Positions 23,650 through 31,537 are shown, numbered from the stretch's first letter. The stretch is DNA of 47,007 nucleotides from Bacillota bacterium (GCA_023413135.1 JAEZQK010000081.1:1-47007), one strand, 5' to 3'. Notes: generated by a model from the sequence alone, not told the origin. A program made the numbers and translations.

Positions 23650-23735
23650 CATAATTGTAACATTTTAGTAATTTGTATTCACATTTGGAAATCTTTTGGT
23701 ATACTACCTCCTGTGATATATTTGGAGGTTTGAAT

Positions 23736-25280
23736 ATGAGATGCATTAGGCGCTTGGCTGTGTTTACCCTCGTATTGCTGATGCTGGCAGGAGCGGTGCA
23801 ATATTCTGCCTTTGCCGCAGGGTATGCGACTTTGGAGCTTGGCGATACCGGTAGCGAAGTCAAAGATATGCAAGCAACACTGGTAACGCTGGGCTTCCTG
23901 ACGGGCAATGCGGACGGTAAGTTTGGCCCCAAGACGTTGAAGGCGGTCAAGAGCTTTCAAAGGGCAAAAGGCCTTGTGGCTGACGGCAAGGCGGGAAACC
24001 TGACGTTGACAGCCTTGTACGGTGTGAGTGGAGCCGGTGAATCCACAACAACGGGTATGAGTGGAACGAGTGCGAATGGAAGCCTCGTCTATGGATCCAG
24101 CGGAAGCGCCGTACAAAGCCTGCAGGCCGCGCTGACAGGCCTTGGATACAGCACCGGCGGCATCGATGGAAAGTTCGGCAAAGCCACACTGAATGCTGTG
24201 AAAGCATTTCAACGGGCCAACAATCTGACGGCAGACGGCAAGGCGGGCACGCTTACCCAGGCCAAGCTGTATGAGCTTTCGGGAAACGGGAACAATGCGA
24301 CAAGCGGTTCTTCCGATACGAACACCTCAAACACCCTTTCCCATACGTTGACCCTGGGCAACACCGGTTCTGACGTCGATAAGGTGCAGGCGAAACTGGT
24401 GGAACTGAACTACCTTACAAGGACAAGCGGCACCTATGACAACACAACGGCAGCAGCCGTAAAGGCCTTTCAGAACCGCAACAATCTGACGGCGGACGGC
24501 CTTACCGGCACAAAGACTTTCAATGCGCTGTTCTCTTCCTCCGCCGTGGCGGCAGAAACTGCCTCCAACTCCAGCGGTGCTTCGACCACATACTCAACCC
24601 TGCGTACAGGAGCATCGGGCGAAGAGGTAAAAGCTTTGCAAACGCAGCTTAAAGCGCTTGATTATAATGTAGAGGCCACAGGCACCTACGACAGCCAGAC
24701 CGCTCAGGCAGTCAAGAGCTTTCAAAGCCGTAACAACCTGTCGGCAGATGGCGTGGCGGGGGTCCAAACGCAAACTAAGCTCTATTCAGGCAATGCAGCA
24801 AAGTACTCGGCGCAGTCCGCTTCCTACAGCGTTTCTTCGGTAGGAAATATCAAACTCCTGCACTGGTTCGATGACGTCAAGCCTGCCCTCAGGGGAAAGA
24901 GTTCAATCTACGTTTATGAACCCGCATCGGGTTACAGCTTTACGCTGCATTTATACTCCCTGGGCCGGCACGCAGACGTGGAGCCCATGACGGCCGATGA
25001 TACAGCCAACATGATGGCCGCCTTTGGAGGGAAGGCCATATGGGACCCCCCCAAATTTGTTTATGTCCGGCTTCCCAGTGGAACCTGGACCGTGGCCACC
25101 ATGCATAATGTGGCTCATGGCGGACAAAGCATCAAGGACAACAATTTCAAGGGCCAGAACTGTGTTCATTTTTTGCGGGACATGGAAGAGGTCAGCAAGA
25201 ACGATCCCGATTATGGCGTTAAAAATCAAAAAGCCCTGCGCAAAGGCTGGCAGGAGCTGACCGGGGAAGTAGTCGAATAA
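23736..25280 (+). CDS. Exported protein with four peptidoglycan-binding modules
   Basis: A 514-aa secreted protein. The signal peptide covers about residues 1-28 (cleavage after SAFAA). Four PG_binding_1 modules follow, each with the GSEVKDMQATLVTLG and DGKFGPKTLKAVKSFQ type halves, separated by Ser/Thr/Asn linkers (about 29-100, 115-180, 200-270, 290-360). The C-terminal 135 residues form a separate domain of unknown name with HWFDDVKPAL, HNVAHGGQSIKDNNFKGQNC and a regular His/Cys pattern that may be catalytic. GGAGG precedes ATG 23736. Probably cell-wall or spore-cortex associated. No terminator is seen directly after it. Confidence 0.82.
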   Translation: MRCIRRLAVFTLVLLMLAGAVQYSAFAAGYATLELGDTGSEVKDMQATLVTLGFLTGNADGKFGPKTLKAVKSFQRAKGLVADGKAGNLTLTALYGVSGAGESTTTGMSGTSANGSLVYGSSGSAVQSLQAALTGLGYSTGGIDGKFGKATLNAVKAFQRANNLTADGKAGTLTQAKLYELSGNGNNATSGSSDTNTSNTLSHTLTLGNTGSDVDKVQAKLVELNYLTRTSGTYDNTTAAAVKAFQNRNNLTADGLTGTKTFNALFSSSAVAAETASNSSGASTTYSTLRTGASGEEVKALQTQLKALDYNVEATGTYDSQTAQAVKSFQSRNNLSADGVAGVQTQTKLYSGNAAKYSAQSASYSVSSVGNIKLLHWFDDVKPALRGKSSIYVYEPASGYSFTLHLYSLGRHADVEPMTADDTANMMAAFGGKAIWDPPKFVYVRLPSGTWTVATMHNVAHGGQSIKDNNFKGQNCVHFLRDMEEVSKNDPDYGVKNQKALRKGWQELTGEVVE

Positions 25281-25412
25281 TACTATTTCAAAACCTTAAC
25301 GCTCCGATGCCTTGGATCTTTTCGCGCATTACTGTGTCGGCTTGTGCCCGGCTTGCTCAATCGGCGCGCTGCTGCGCTGCCGCTTGCATCGCTTGTTTCG
25401 CAAGCTCCCTCC

Positions 25413-25447
25413 GCCCGGCTTATTACCGCCACCGGCGGAAGCCGGGC
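25413..25447. repeat. Strong GC hairpin next to the istB remnant
   Basis: GCCCGGCTT (25413-25421) pairs with AAGCCGGGC (25439-25447), with an inner CCGCC/GGCGG stem. It lacks a T-run, so it is more likely a repeat element than a terminator. Confidence 0.55.
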
Positions 25448-25485
25448 TACGGAACCCCACGTAGCGCGGCGTTGCGTCGCTTCAT

Positions 25486-25590
25486 CTGGACCGGTTGGTG
25501 CATAACGCTTACAAGTACAACCTGACCGGAGAGTCCATGCGCAAAACCCTTGCCTTGCGGCAATTTGAGGATGGTGCCCCCGGGCGCTGA
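25486..25590 (+). pseudogene. C-terminal remnant of an IS21-type IstB ATPase
   Basis: The frame 25486-25590 starts DRLVHNAYKYNLTGESMRKT after one codon, which is the conserved end of IstB helper proteins (SRLxHNAYxIxLxGxSMR), and stops at TGA 25588. The AAA+ core is missing. It is a scar of an IS21 family insertion. Confidence 0.65.
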
Positions 25591-25675
25591 CGCGCCCGCC
25601 TCCGCGCCCTTGGGGCGCATTCCCTGCTTGCGCAACAAATCTTGTGCGTGTATACTATGGGAAACGAAACAGTCC

Positions 25676-25712
25676 CCAAAAAGCGGAAAAGCCTTGATTT
25701 CTCAAGACTTTT
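25676..25712 (-). terminator. Terminator downstream of the truncated tRNA-Arg(ACG)
   Basis: AAAAGCCTTGA (25687-25697) pairs with TCAAGACTTTT (25702-25712) with one wobble, with T-rich sequence after it on the minus strand. It sits nine bases past the tRNA CCA end, as expected for the original tRNA gene. Confidence 0.7.
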
Positions 25713-25720
25713 CGTTATTG

Positions 25721-25764
25721 TGGTGAGCCTGGCGGGATTCGAACCCACGACCTTTTGATTCGTA
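25721..25764 (-). pseudogene. 3' half of tRNA-Arg(ACG): attachment-site scar
   Basis: On the minus strand the sequence runs from the anticodon loop CTACGAA (anticodon ACG) through TCAAA, the variable region, T arm GTGGG-TTCGAAT-CCCGC and acceptor strand CAGGCTC to ACCA at 25721. The 5' half is absent: instead of a TTTGA stem strand the sequence reads TTTCC and then unrelated DNA. This is what integration by a tyrosine recombinase at the anticodon loop leaves at one end of an element. The intact tRNA gene should be at the other end, outside this window. Confidence 0.8.
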
Positions 25765-25808
25765 GGGAAACAGTCCGATTAACAGGGCCTTTATGTATCA
25801 AGATTCGC

Positions 25809-25820
25809 GAACATTCGTTC
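25809..25820. promoter_or_regulatory. LexA-box-like palindrome near the attachment site
   Basis: CGAACATTCGTTCT contains GAAC-N4-GTTC, the Firmicutes LexA core. No gene starts clearly just downstream on either strand, so it may be chance. Confidence 0.3.
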
Positions 25821-25895
25821 TCGATTGTGGAGGCTCATTAGGACGATTAGGAGGGTTTGAATTATATGCATGATGTCAAAATGATGTATCTACCC

Positions 25896-26099
25896 TCATT
25901 CATCATCAGGCATATACTCCATGATGTCGCCCGGCTGGCACTTCAAAAAAGCGCATATCTTACCTAGACTATCAGTCGTTATCGACTGTCCCTTGGCCAG
26001 CTTTGCCAGGGTCGGGCTCGATATGACCGAAAGCAGATCGGTTCTTTGCATGTTTCGTTTGCGCAGTAATATCCATAGCTTGCTATATTCCATGCCCAT
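25896..26099 (-). CDS. XRE-family (Cro/CI-type) small regulator
   Basis: A 67-aa helix-turn-helix protein: EYSKLWILLRKRNMQRTDLL, SSPTLAKLAKGQSITTDSLG and KICAFLKCQPGDIMEYMPDD give the five-helix HTH_26 pattern of small phage and plasmid repressors. ATG 26099 is chosen because GGGGTGAT lies upstream; the longer frame to 26183 has no site. It is divergent from the 89-aa gene at 26233, with a shared promoter region. It is the first gene inside the element edge and a candidate element repressor. Confidence 0.8.
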   Translation of the reverse strand: MGMEYSKLWILLRKRNMQRTDLLSVISSPTLAKLAKGQSITTDSLGKICAFLKCQPGDIMEYMPDDE

Positions 26100-26160
26100 A
26101 AAGATCACCCCAATGGGATTATACATGGATGCCATTTTGGTGTAAACTGTATAAAAGACT

Positions 26161-26188
26161 TTGATTGCCCGACGCGTTAACATATGAT
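26161..26188 (+). promoter_or_regulatory. Candidate promoter of the 89-aa hypothetical gene
   Basis: TTGATT (26161-26166), 16-base spacer, TATGAT (26183-26188), 45 bases before the start and in the region shared with the XRE gene. Confidence 0.45.
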
Positions 26189-26232
26189 AATATATATTTG
26201 CATCTGCTAATGTGTGTATTGTGGAGGGCGCT

Positions 26233-26502
26233 ATGAATAGGGATAACCAGCTGAAGGCCTATGTCATGAAAGCTGCAGCGCAAGAGGAGCTTTCATTTTT
26301 TGAGGATGATATTGTCCCTCTCGAGTTCGGTGCCAGAACTGACATGGCCACAGGCGAGTATTATGATATTCAGTATGTCATTTTCGAGCGACCCTCAAAG
26401 CGCTCGGTGTGGAAGTGCGAAACCATCGGTGAAAACGAGTACAACTTTTCAATTATAAGCATTGCCGGGGATGGAGATGTAGTCGCCGGCCATATTGTAT
26501 AA
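26233..26502 (+). CDS. Hypothetical protein next to the XRE regulator
   Basis: An 89-aa acidic protein I do not recognise. Segments EEELSFFEDD-like and YYDIQYVIFERPSKRSVWKC suggest a small alpha/beta protein, with no signal or membrane segment. ATG 26233 follows GGAGGG. It is divergent from the XRE gene. Its position suggests a phage or element accessory protein. Confidence 0.6.
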   Translation: MNRDNQLKAYVMKAAAQEELSFFEDDIVPLEFGARTDMATGEYYDIQYVIFERPSKRSVWKCETIGENEYNFSIISIAGDGDVVAGHIV

Positions 26503-26519
26503 GAAATATTCTTCTATTC

Positions 26520-26567
26520 AACCCTCATTTATTGTGGTATAATATGGCAAAACAAAAAACGAGGGTT
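26520..26567 (+). promoter_or_regulatory. Promoter region of the SIR2 gene with flanking inverted repeat
   Basis: A perfect TATAAT (26538-26543) lies between AACCCTC (26520-26526) and GAGGGTT (26561-26567), an inverted repeat that could be an operator. The -35 (TATTCA, 26515-26520) is weak, which would fit a regulated promoter. Confidence 0.45.
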
Positions 26568-26570
26568 CAT

Positions 26571-26651
26571 ATGCAGAACTTGTATTGCCTCTTTGTGCTT
26601 GCTCTCTTTAAATATCATGCCCTTCATGAGCTGATCTTCAAGGAGGTATAG
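26571..26651 (+). CDS. Short upstream ORF (26 codons) leading into the SIR2 gene
   Basis: ATG 26571 to TAG 26649 encodes a hydrophobic 26-residue peptide (MQNLYCLFVLALFKYHALHE...). It ends two bases before the SIR2 start, and its last codons contain the SIR2 ribosome binding site AAGGAGG. GAGGG precedes it. It could couple or gate SIR2 translation. It may also be chance; no homology is claimed. Confidence 0.4.
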   Translation: MQNLYCLFVLALFKYHALHELIFKEV

Positions 26652-26653
26652 AT

Positions 26654-28447
26654 ATGATTGATCCAATGACCGCATTATCATTTTCAATATATAATAACAA
26701 GGGTGTATATGCATTATTGTTAGGTAGTGGTGTATCGAGGGCAGCAAACATCCCTACGGGTTGGGAAATAGTAATGTACTTAGTAAAGAGATTAGCTACT
26801 CTTAATAAGGCTGTTTATGAGACAGACAATGAATATATTGATTGGTATATGGCTCGTTATAACAAATATCCTGATTATAGAGATGTAATAAAAGAAATAG
26901 CGCCTTCACCATCTGATCGAAGAAAATTGTTAGCAAGTTTTTTTGAACCAGATGATGCAGACATAGCTGCAGGAAATAAGGTGCCTACAAAAGCCCATAA
27001 AGTAGTTGCCAATTTAGTAAGAGAAGGATTTATAAGAGTCATAATTACAACTAATTTCGATAGGCTTCTTGAAAGAGCTCTTGTTGAAGTCGGAATAGAA
27101 CCAAGTGTAATAAGTACCAGCGATGCGGTAAAGGGAGCTATGCCGCTTGCACACTCAAAATGCACAATTGTAAAAATTCATGGAGACTATAATGATATAA
27201 GGATCAAGAATACGATAGAAGAACTCGCTAAGTATGAAAAAGCGCTGGATATTTTGCTCGACAGAATACTCGATGAGTATGGTATGGTAGTATGTGGTTG
27301 GTCATCGATATACGATATTGCTTTAAGAAAGGTTTTCTTTAGATGCAAGAATCATAGGTTTTCTACGTTCTGGACGTCTATTGGACAACCAGTTTCTGAA
27401 GCTAAGCAACTTATAGATTTCAGATTCGCGGAAATCATATATATTAATAGTGCTGACATGTTTTTTTCTGAATTGGAAGACAGAATAAAATCATTATGTG
27501 AGCTTGATTGCATAAATTCAGAGGAGAAGATAGCCATTATTTCTCTAGTAAAAAAATATGTGCGAACAAAAGAATATGATAACCTATTTCATGATATGAT
27601 ACTTACCATAATAAATCGTTTATGTGAATTAATAGCTACAAAAAAGTTTAGTGATAGTAATGATGTGCAAACTTCTGATATAGACAAGTGCATAAAATAT
27701 TATGAAAGCATATCAGATTTGATTGTTTCTATTTACATAATTGTATTTTATTGGGGCAGCGAACAACAACAAAATTTGTTAGTAAGGTGTTTAGAAAAGA
27801 TAGCAGATATTCCTGAAAGGAATAAAACAGGCTTCTGGAATGATATAAAATACTATCCATCACTTCTAATGTTATATGCAGGGGGGTTGTCATTAATATG
27901 CTCAGAGAATTATTCTGCATTCGCCAATCTGCTGATGAAAACACGTATTGAGGATTATTTTCATCTTACCTTATCTGATCCAATCATTAGGAGAGTTAAT
28001 AATACTGATGTTTTTATTCGTAAATATGCTTCACTTATCAAAAAAACAAAAGTCAATACAACAGCATGCAGCGAGTACCTTGAATGTTACTTTCGGGACA
28101 GAATGAAAGACATAATTTTCATTGAAAGTGATTACACGCAGTGTTTTGATCGATTTGAATATTATTTAAGTCTATTGTATGCATATTACTTCAAGGGTAA
28201 TCACACTTGGCATACAGTGGGACATTATGCATGGCGTAACGAAAGTAATGCTGAGCTATCTATTATGAATATTATTGATAATGAGATTATTAAGATGAAG
28301 CAAGCTTTTCCATTAGTGAAAGCAGGATTATTTGATGGAAATTACTCCAATTTGCTAGAAATAAAGAAACGGTACGATCTATTTGCAGCAAATGTAATTA
28401 AAGCAAACAAGAAGGAGGTGAGAAGATTCCGCAAAATTCCAGATTGA
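26654..28447 (+). CDS. SIR2-domain candidate defence protein
   Basis: A 597-aa protein with an N-terminal SIR2-like NAD-binding fold: GSGVSRAANIP (residues 24-34), TTNFDRLLE (132-140), KIHGDYND with His176 (174-181) and VVCGWSS (212-218). Bacterial SIR2 proteins of this size act as NADases that deplete NAD when phage is sensed. The C-terminal 350 residues are helical, of no family I recognise, and may be the sensor. There is no membrane segment. GC is far lower than in the neighbouring SRAP and polymerase genes, a sign of separate transfer. It is preceded by a short ORF whose end carries its AAGGAGG. Confidence 0.82.
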   Translation: MIDPMTALSFSIYNNKGVYALLLGSGVSRAANIPTGWEIVMYLVKRLATLNKAVYETDNEYIDWYMARYNKYPDYRDVIKEIAPSPSDRRKLLASFFEPDDADIAAGNKVPTKAHKVVANLVREGFIRVIITTNFDRLLERALVEVGIEPSVISTSDAVKGAMPLAHSKCTIVKIHGDYNDIRIKNTIEELAKYEKALDILLDRILDEYGMVVCGWSSIYDIALRKVFFRCKNHRFSTFWTSIGQPVSEAKQLIDFRFAEIIYINSADMFFSELEDRIKSLCELDCINSEEKIAIISLVKKYVRTKEYDNLFHDMILTIINRLCELIATKKFSDSNDVQTSDIDKCIKYYESISDLIVSIYIIVFYWGSEQQQNLLVRCLEKIADIPERNKTGFWNDIKYYPSLLMLYAGGLSLICSENYSAFANLLMKTRIEDYFHLTLSDPIIRRVNNTDVFIRKYASLIKKTKVNTTACSEYLECYFRDRMKDIIFIESDYTQCFDRFEYYLSLLYAYYFKGNHTWHTVGHYAWRNESNAELSIMNIIDNEIIKMKQAFPLVKAGLFDGNYSNLLEIKKRYDLFAANVIKANKKEVRRFRKIPD

Positions 28448-28492
28448 AGACTCATGGATAGAATAGCACATTCTTTGTAAGAGGTGATAACA

Positions 28493-29098
28493 ATGTGCGG
28501 CCGCTTTTATGTTGAAAAGGAAATCCCCATCGAAGAGCTAAAAGAGATCATTGACGCGGTAAACCGGAAGCTGCAGAGCAACCCCGATTACGAGCAACTG
28601 AAAATGCCGTTGGGCGAGATCTTCCCCACCAATGTTGTGCCGGTAATCGCCCCAAACAAACAGCACATCGCCACCCCATACCCTATGCAATGGGGTTTTA
28701 CCATGCAGGGCAAAGGCCAGCCGCTGATCAATGCCCGCGCGGAGTCCGTGCTGGAGAAGCCAATCTTCCGCAAGCCCGTGCTTGAGCGCCGCTGTCTTAT
28801 ACCAGCCAGCAATTACTTTGAGTGGGAGAAGCAAGACAATAAGAAGATCAAGCATGCCCTGCGTGATCCCTCAAGCCAAATTATCTACATGGCAGGTATA
28901 TACCGATATGAATCTGAGAAACAGTTACCGGTCTTTGTGATCCTCACCCGCGATGCAGCGCCCGGCATTCGCTATATCCATGACCGTATGCCGGTGATCC
29001 TCTCAAAGGAGGCCCGCGAAGCTTGGGTGTCCGATACTGCAGATATAACCGGAATACTTGCTACAGCCCTCGATGATATTACGGCAGAAGCAGTTTAA
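28493..29098 (+). CDS. SOS response-associated peptidase (SRAP/YedK/HMCES)
   Basis: A 201-aa SRAP domain protein. After removal of Met1, Cys2 (MCGRFY) forms a thiazolidine crosslink to abasic sites in single-stranded DNA and protects them. The INARAES asparagine, the NYFEWE glutamate and the IHDRMPVIL histidine of the active site are visible. Start ATG 28493 is required for Cys2 and follows GAGGTG. It lies in a DNA-damage cluster with the Y-family polymerase and ends in its own terminator. Confidence 0.93.
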   Translation: MCGRFYVEKEIPIEELKEIIDAVNRKLQSNPDYEQLKMPLGEIFPTNVVPVIAPNKQHIATPYPMQWGFTMQGKGQPLINARAESVLEKPIFRKPVLERRCLIPASNYFEWEKQDNKKIKHALRDPSSQIIYMAGIYRYESEKQLPVFVILTRDAAPGIRYIHDRMPVILSKEAREAWVSDTADITGILATALDDITAEAV

Positions 29099-29114
29099 CA
29101 CAATCGCTAACCTC

Positions 29115-29137
29115 AGCGCCCGAAAAGGGCGCTTTTT
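29115..29137 (+). terminator. Terminator of the SRAP gene
   Basis: AGCGCCC (29115-29121), loop GAAAA, GGGCGCT (29127-29133), then a T-run. Confidence 0.85.
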
Positions 29138-29163
29138 ATTATGTGTGCATCCAAGAATTCTCA

Positions 29164-29193
29164 TTGCACATCTCTCTCTCAAAGTGCTATTAT
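29164..29193 (+). promoter_or_regulatory. Promoter of the Y-family polymerase operon
   Basis: TTGCAC (29164-29169), 18-base spacer, TATTAT (29188-29193), directly upstream of the LexA box. Confidence 0.55.
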
Positions 29194-29201
29194 GAATAGG
29201 C

Positions 29202-29213
29202 GAACGTAAGTTC
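29202..29213. promoter_or_regulatory. LexA (SOS) box
   Basis: CGAACGTAAGTTC contains the Firmicutes LexA core GAAC-N4-GTTC. It lies between the -10 and the start of the polymerase gene, where bound LexA would block transcription. Confidence 0.8.
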
Positions 29214-29239
29214 CCATATAATAAGGATGAGGCGATACT

Positions 29240-30481
29240 ATGGAGCATACCATCCTGCATTGCGATGCAAACAGCTTTTATGCATCGGTATGTTGCTCGG
29301 ATAACCCCATCTACCGCGGTTTACCCCTGGCAGTGTGTGGCCGGCAGGAAGAACGCCACGGCATTGTCCTGGCTGCCACGCGTGAAGCAAAAAAGATGGG
29401 CATTAAAACAGGTATGACCAATAACGATGCCCGAAAGCTTTGCCCTCGGTTAATTATCCAGCCACCCGATTACCCCGAATACATGCGCTTCTCCAGGCAT
29501 ATGAACAAGATCTATCGCGAGTACACCCCACTTGTACAAGGCTTCGGGCTGGATGAATCATGGCTTGACATATCAAACCCAGGCGTCACCATAAGGGATG
29601 GCGAGAAATTGGCCAACCAACTGCGCAGGCGCATATGGGATGAGTTGGGGATTACCATCAGCGTGGGGGTCTCTTATAACAAAATATTTGCTAAATTAGG
29701 GTCCGATCTAAAAAAACCTGATGCCACCACTGTGATTACCAGAGAGAATTATCAGCAGCTTGTCTGGCCCTTGCCTGCATCCGACTTGCTGTATGTCGGG
29801 AACAAAAATGCCCCGAAGCTGGCGTACTATGGCATCAAAACCATTGGCGACCTGGCAAACACATCACCAGATCTGATGCAACAGATCATGAAAAAGCCCG
29901 GCCTAACGATTCGCACCTTTGCCCGCGGTGAAGACACAACACCCGTGGAAGATTACGATGCGATCAAGTCGGTAGGTAATAGCGCCACGCTACCCCACGA
30001 CGTCCGAACACCCGAAGAAGCTGCGGCTGCCATATATATGCTTGCGGAATCGGTAGCGGCACGTTTGAGAGACAACGCCCTAAAAGCTCGTTGCATCAGC
30101 ATCAGCATTCGAGATACCAAGCTTAATTGGACCGGCTGCCAACGCACCATCGGCTACGCTACAGCTCTGTCCGGAGAGATTGCCAAAACAGCAATTGATC
30201 TTTTCTATCGGCGGTACACAAAATGGCTTCCCTTGCGCAGCATGGGCGTACATTGCAGCTCGCTGGTGCCCGAAGATATGCCGGAGCAGACTGACCTCTT
30301 CGGCGATAACAATCGCCGGGTGAAAGAATTGGCGTTGGCTCGCAGCATAGACTACGTCCGCCGCCGCTGGGGTCACCAAATCATCCAGCGCGCCGTAGTC
30401 CTGGCTGACCCAATGTATTCGAAGGTAAACCCGAAAGAGGAACACTTGATTCACCCAGTAAGCTATTTCAATAACAAATAA
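29240..30481 (+). CDS. Y-family DNA polymerase (UvrX/UmuC-like)
   Basis: A 413-aa translesion polymerase. The catalytic start HCDANSFYASV and the second acidic motif FGLDESWLDIS are present, then the helix-hairpin-helix (IGDLANTSPDLMQQ) and the little-finger domain. Length fits the UvrX/YqjW group carried by Bacillus-type phages and integrative elements rather than the shorter DinB. A LexA box at 29202-29213 makes it SOS-inducible. Three small genes follow in the same direction, which probably belong to the unit. Confidence 0.92.
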   Translation: MEHTILHCDANSFYASVCCSDNPIYRGLPLAVCGRQEERHGIVLAATREAKKMGIKTGMTNNDARKLCPRLIIQPPDYPEYMRFSRHMNKIYREYTPLVQGFGLDESWLDISNPGVTIRDGEKLANQLRRRIWDELGITISVGVSYNKIFAKLGSDLKKPDATTVITRENYQQLVWPLPASDLLYVGNKNAPKLAYYGIKTIGDLANTSPDLMQQIMKKPGLTIRTFARGEDTTPVEDYDAIKSVGNSATLPHDVRTPEEAAAAIYMLAESVAARLRDNALKARCISISIRDTKLNWTGCQRTIGYATALSGEIAKTAIDLFYRRYTKWLPLRSMGVHCSSLVPEDMPEQTDLFGDNNRRVKELALARSIDYVRRRWGHQIIQRAVVLADPMYSKVNPKEEHLIHPVSYFNNK

Positions 30482-30493
30482 GGAGGAATCCCC

Positions 30494-30823
30494 ATGGACC
30501 TGCAGGATGTTTGCATTGACCGTTTATCGCGTCTCACCCCGCGAAACCAGCAGCGCATGGCCGACAGCTGGAATATGTTTGACGCACTTCAGCTCCACCA
30601 GCTCCTGGTCACAGGGTCTCCTATCGAACAAGCCGCGGCATCTCAGTACACAGCCAACGACGTGTACGAGACTGTTGCAGAATACCTGGATGCCTTTGCA
30701 CAGCAGGCAGCTGAGGAATCAACGGATGTACCCTCTTATTTCTTGGACCCTGAGTTGTATCAAAAGCTTGTCTATATGGCCAAACATGGCCTCAGCTTTA
30801 AGAAGGGGGAACTGCCCATATGA
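30494..30823 (+). CDS. Hypothetical protein of the polymerase operon
   Basis: A 109-aa helical acidic protein of no family I know (DRLSRLTPRNQQRMADSWNM...). It follows the polymerase by 12 bases with a strong AAGGAGG and overlaps the next gene by four bases. Its place is where YolD-like companions of UvrX are found, but I see no clear YolD similarity. A role in polymerase control is a guess from position. Confidence 0.65.
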   Translation: MDLQDVCIDRLSRLTPRNQQRMADSWNMFDALQLHQLLVTGSPIEQAAASQYTANDVYETVAEYLDAFAQQAAEESTDVPSYFLDPELYQKLVYMAKHGLSFKKGELPI

Positions 30824-31074
30824 ACCGCGCCGATCAAATCAAACTTTCCTGTGTCCAAGCTCTGGAGAAAGGGCTTATCCCCACTGACGGTGGATGGAAC
30901 AAAAAGAAGGCAGCTGCTCTTCTTACTGCCATCCAAGATCGTCCCAAACACAAATTGCCCATTAGTACTCAGACTGATGAAGTATTCGATGCCATCCTTG
31001 ATATCCTCGCTTCCTTGGAAGATGCTGAACCTAAGTATGTGCCCAAGTGGGCAAAGCAACTAATGGCTGGATAA
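30820..31074 (+). CDS. Small hypothetical protein of the polymerase operon
   Basis: An 84-aa basic-then-acidic helical protein (DQIKLSCVQALEKGLIPTDG...), unrecognised. The ATGA overlap with the gene before it indicates coupled translation. It has no signal or membrane segment. Confidence 0.6.
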   Translation: MNRADQIKLSCVQALEKGLIPTDGGWNKKKAAALLTAIQDRPKHKLPISTQTDEVFDAILDILASLEDAEPKYVPKWAKQLMAG

Positions 31075-31148
31075 TTCGTAATGCCACAAACGAGAAACTT
31101 GCCCGCATCCGGGCTTGAAAGTAAGCCAAACAAAAAGGAGATGTCAAT

Positions 31149-31394
31149 ATGCGGGCCCCAACATTCATAAGGGTAGATGCCACTTTTAAAACGGATGGTG
31201 TCATTGTTCCTACCACCATCTATTGGACAGACGGCACCCCCTTCACCATCGATAAAATAATTGATGTTCGCCCAGGCGCCAGCCTCAAGCATGGAGGTGC
31301 TGGTTTGCGCTACCTGGTGCGAATTCATAACCGCGAACGCGCGCTGTTTCTGGTGGAAAATCGTTGGTTCATTGAAGAAAAGGACCCGGCATAA
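31149..31394 (+). CDS. Small beta-rich hypothetical protein
   Basis: An 81-aa protein (FKTDGVIVPTTIYWTDGTPF, DVRPGASLKHGGAGLRYLV) with a small-barrel look. AAGGAGATG precedes ATG 31149. It follows the polymerase-linked genes after a 74-base gap and could be part of the same SOS transcript. I recall similar small proteins beside Y-family polymerases in Firmicutes elements, but cannot name the family. Confidence 0.6.
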   Translation: MRAPTFIRVDATFKTDGVIVPTTIYWTDGTPFTIDKIIDVRPGASLKHGGAGLRYLVRIHNRERALFLVENRWFIEEKDPA

Positions 31395-31419
31395 TGTTGC
31401 CAAGGTATTCTTGCGCAAA

Positions 31420-31448
31420 TTGACATAAATCGCATAATGTAGTATTAT
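31420..31448 (+). promoter_or_regulatory. Sigma-A promoter of the AP2-domain gene
   Basis: Perfect TTGACA (31420-31425), 17-base spacer, TATTAT (31443-31448), 90 bases before the GTG start. Confidence 0.7.
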
Positions 31449-31537
31449 TTTATGTAATGTCAGGGTCTTTCCCTGTGGATTGAAATAGTCGAAACGTAAG
31501 CGCGCCCTCTAAAGCGAACATCAAAGGGGGTCTTTTC

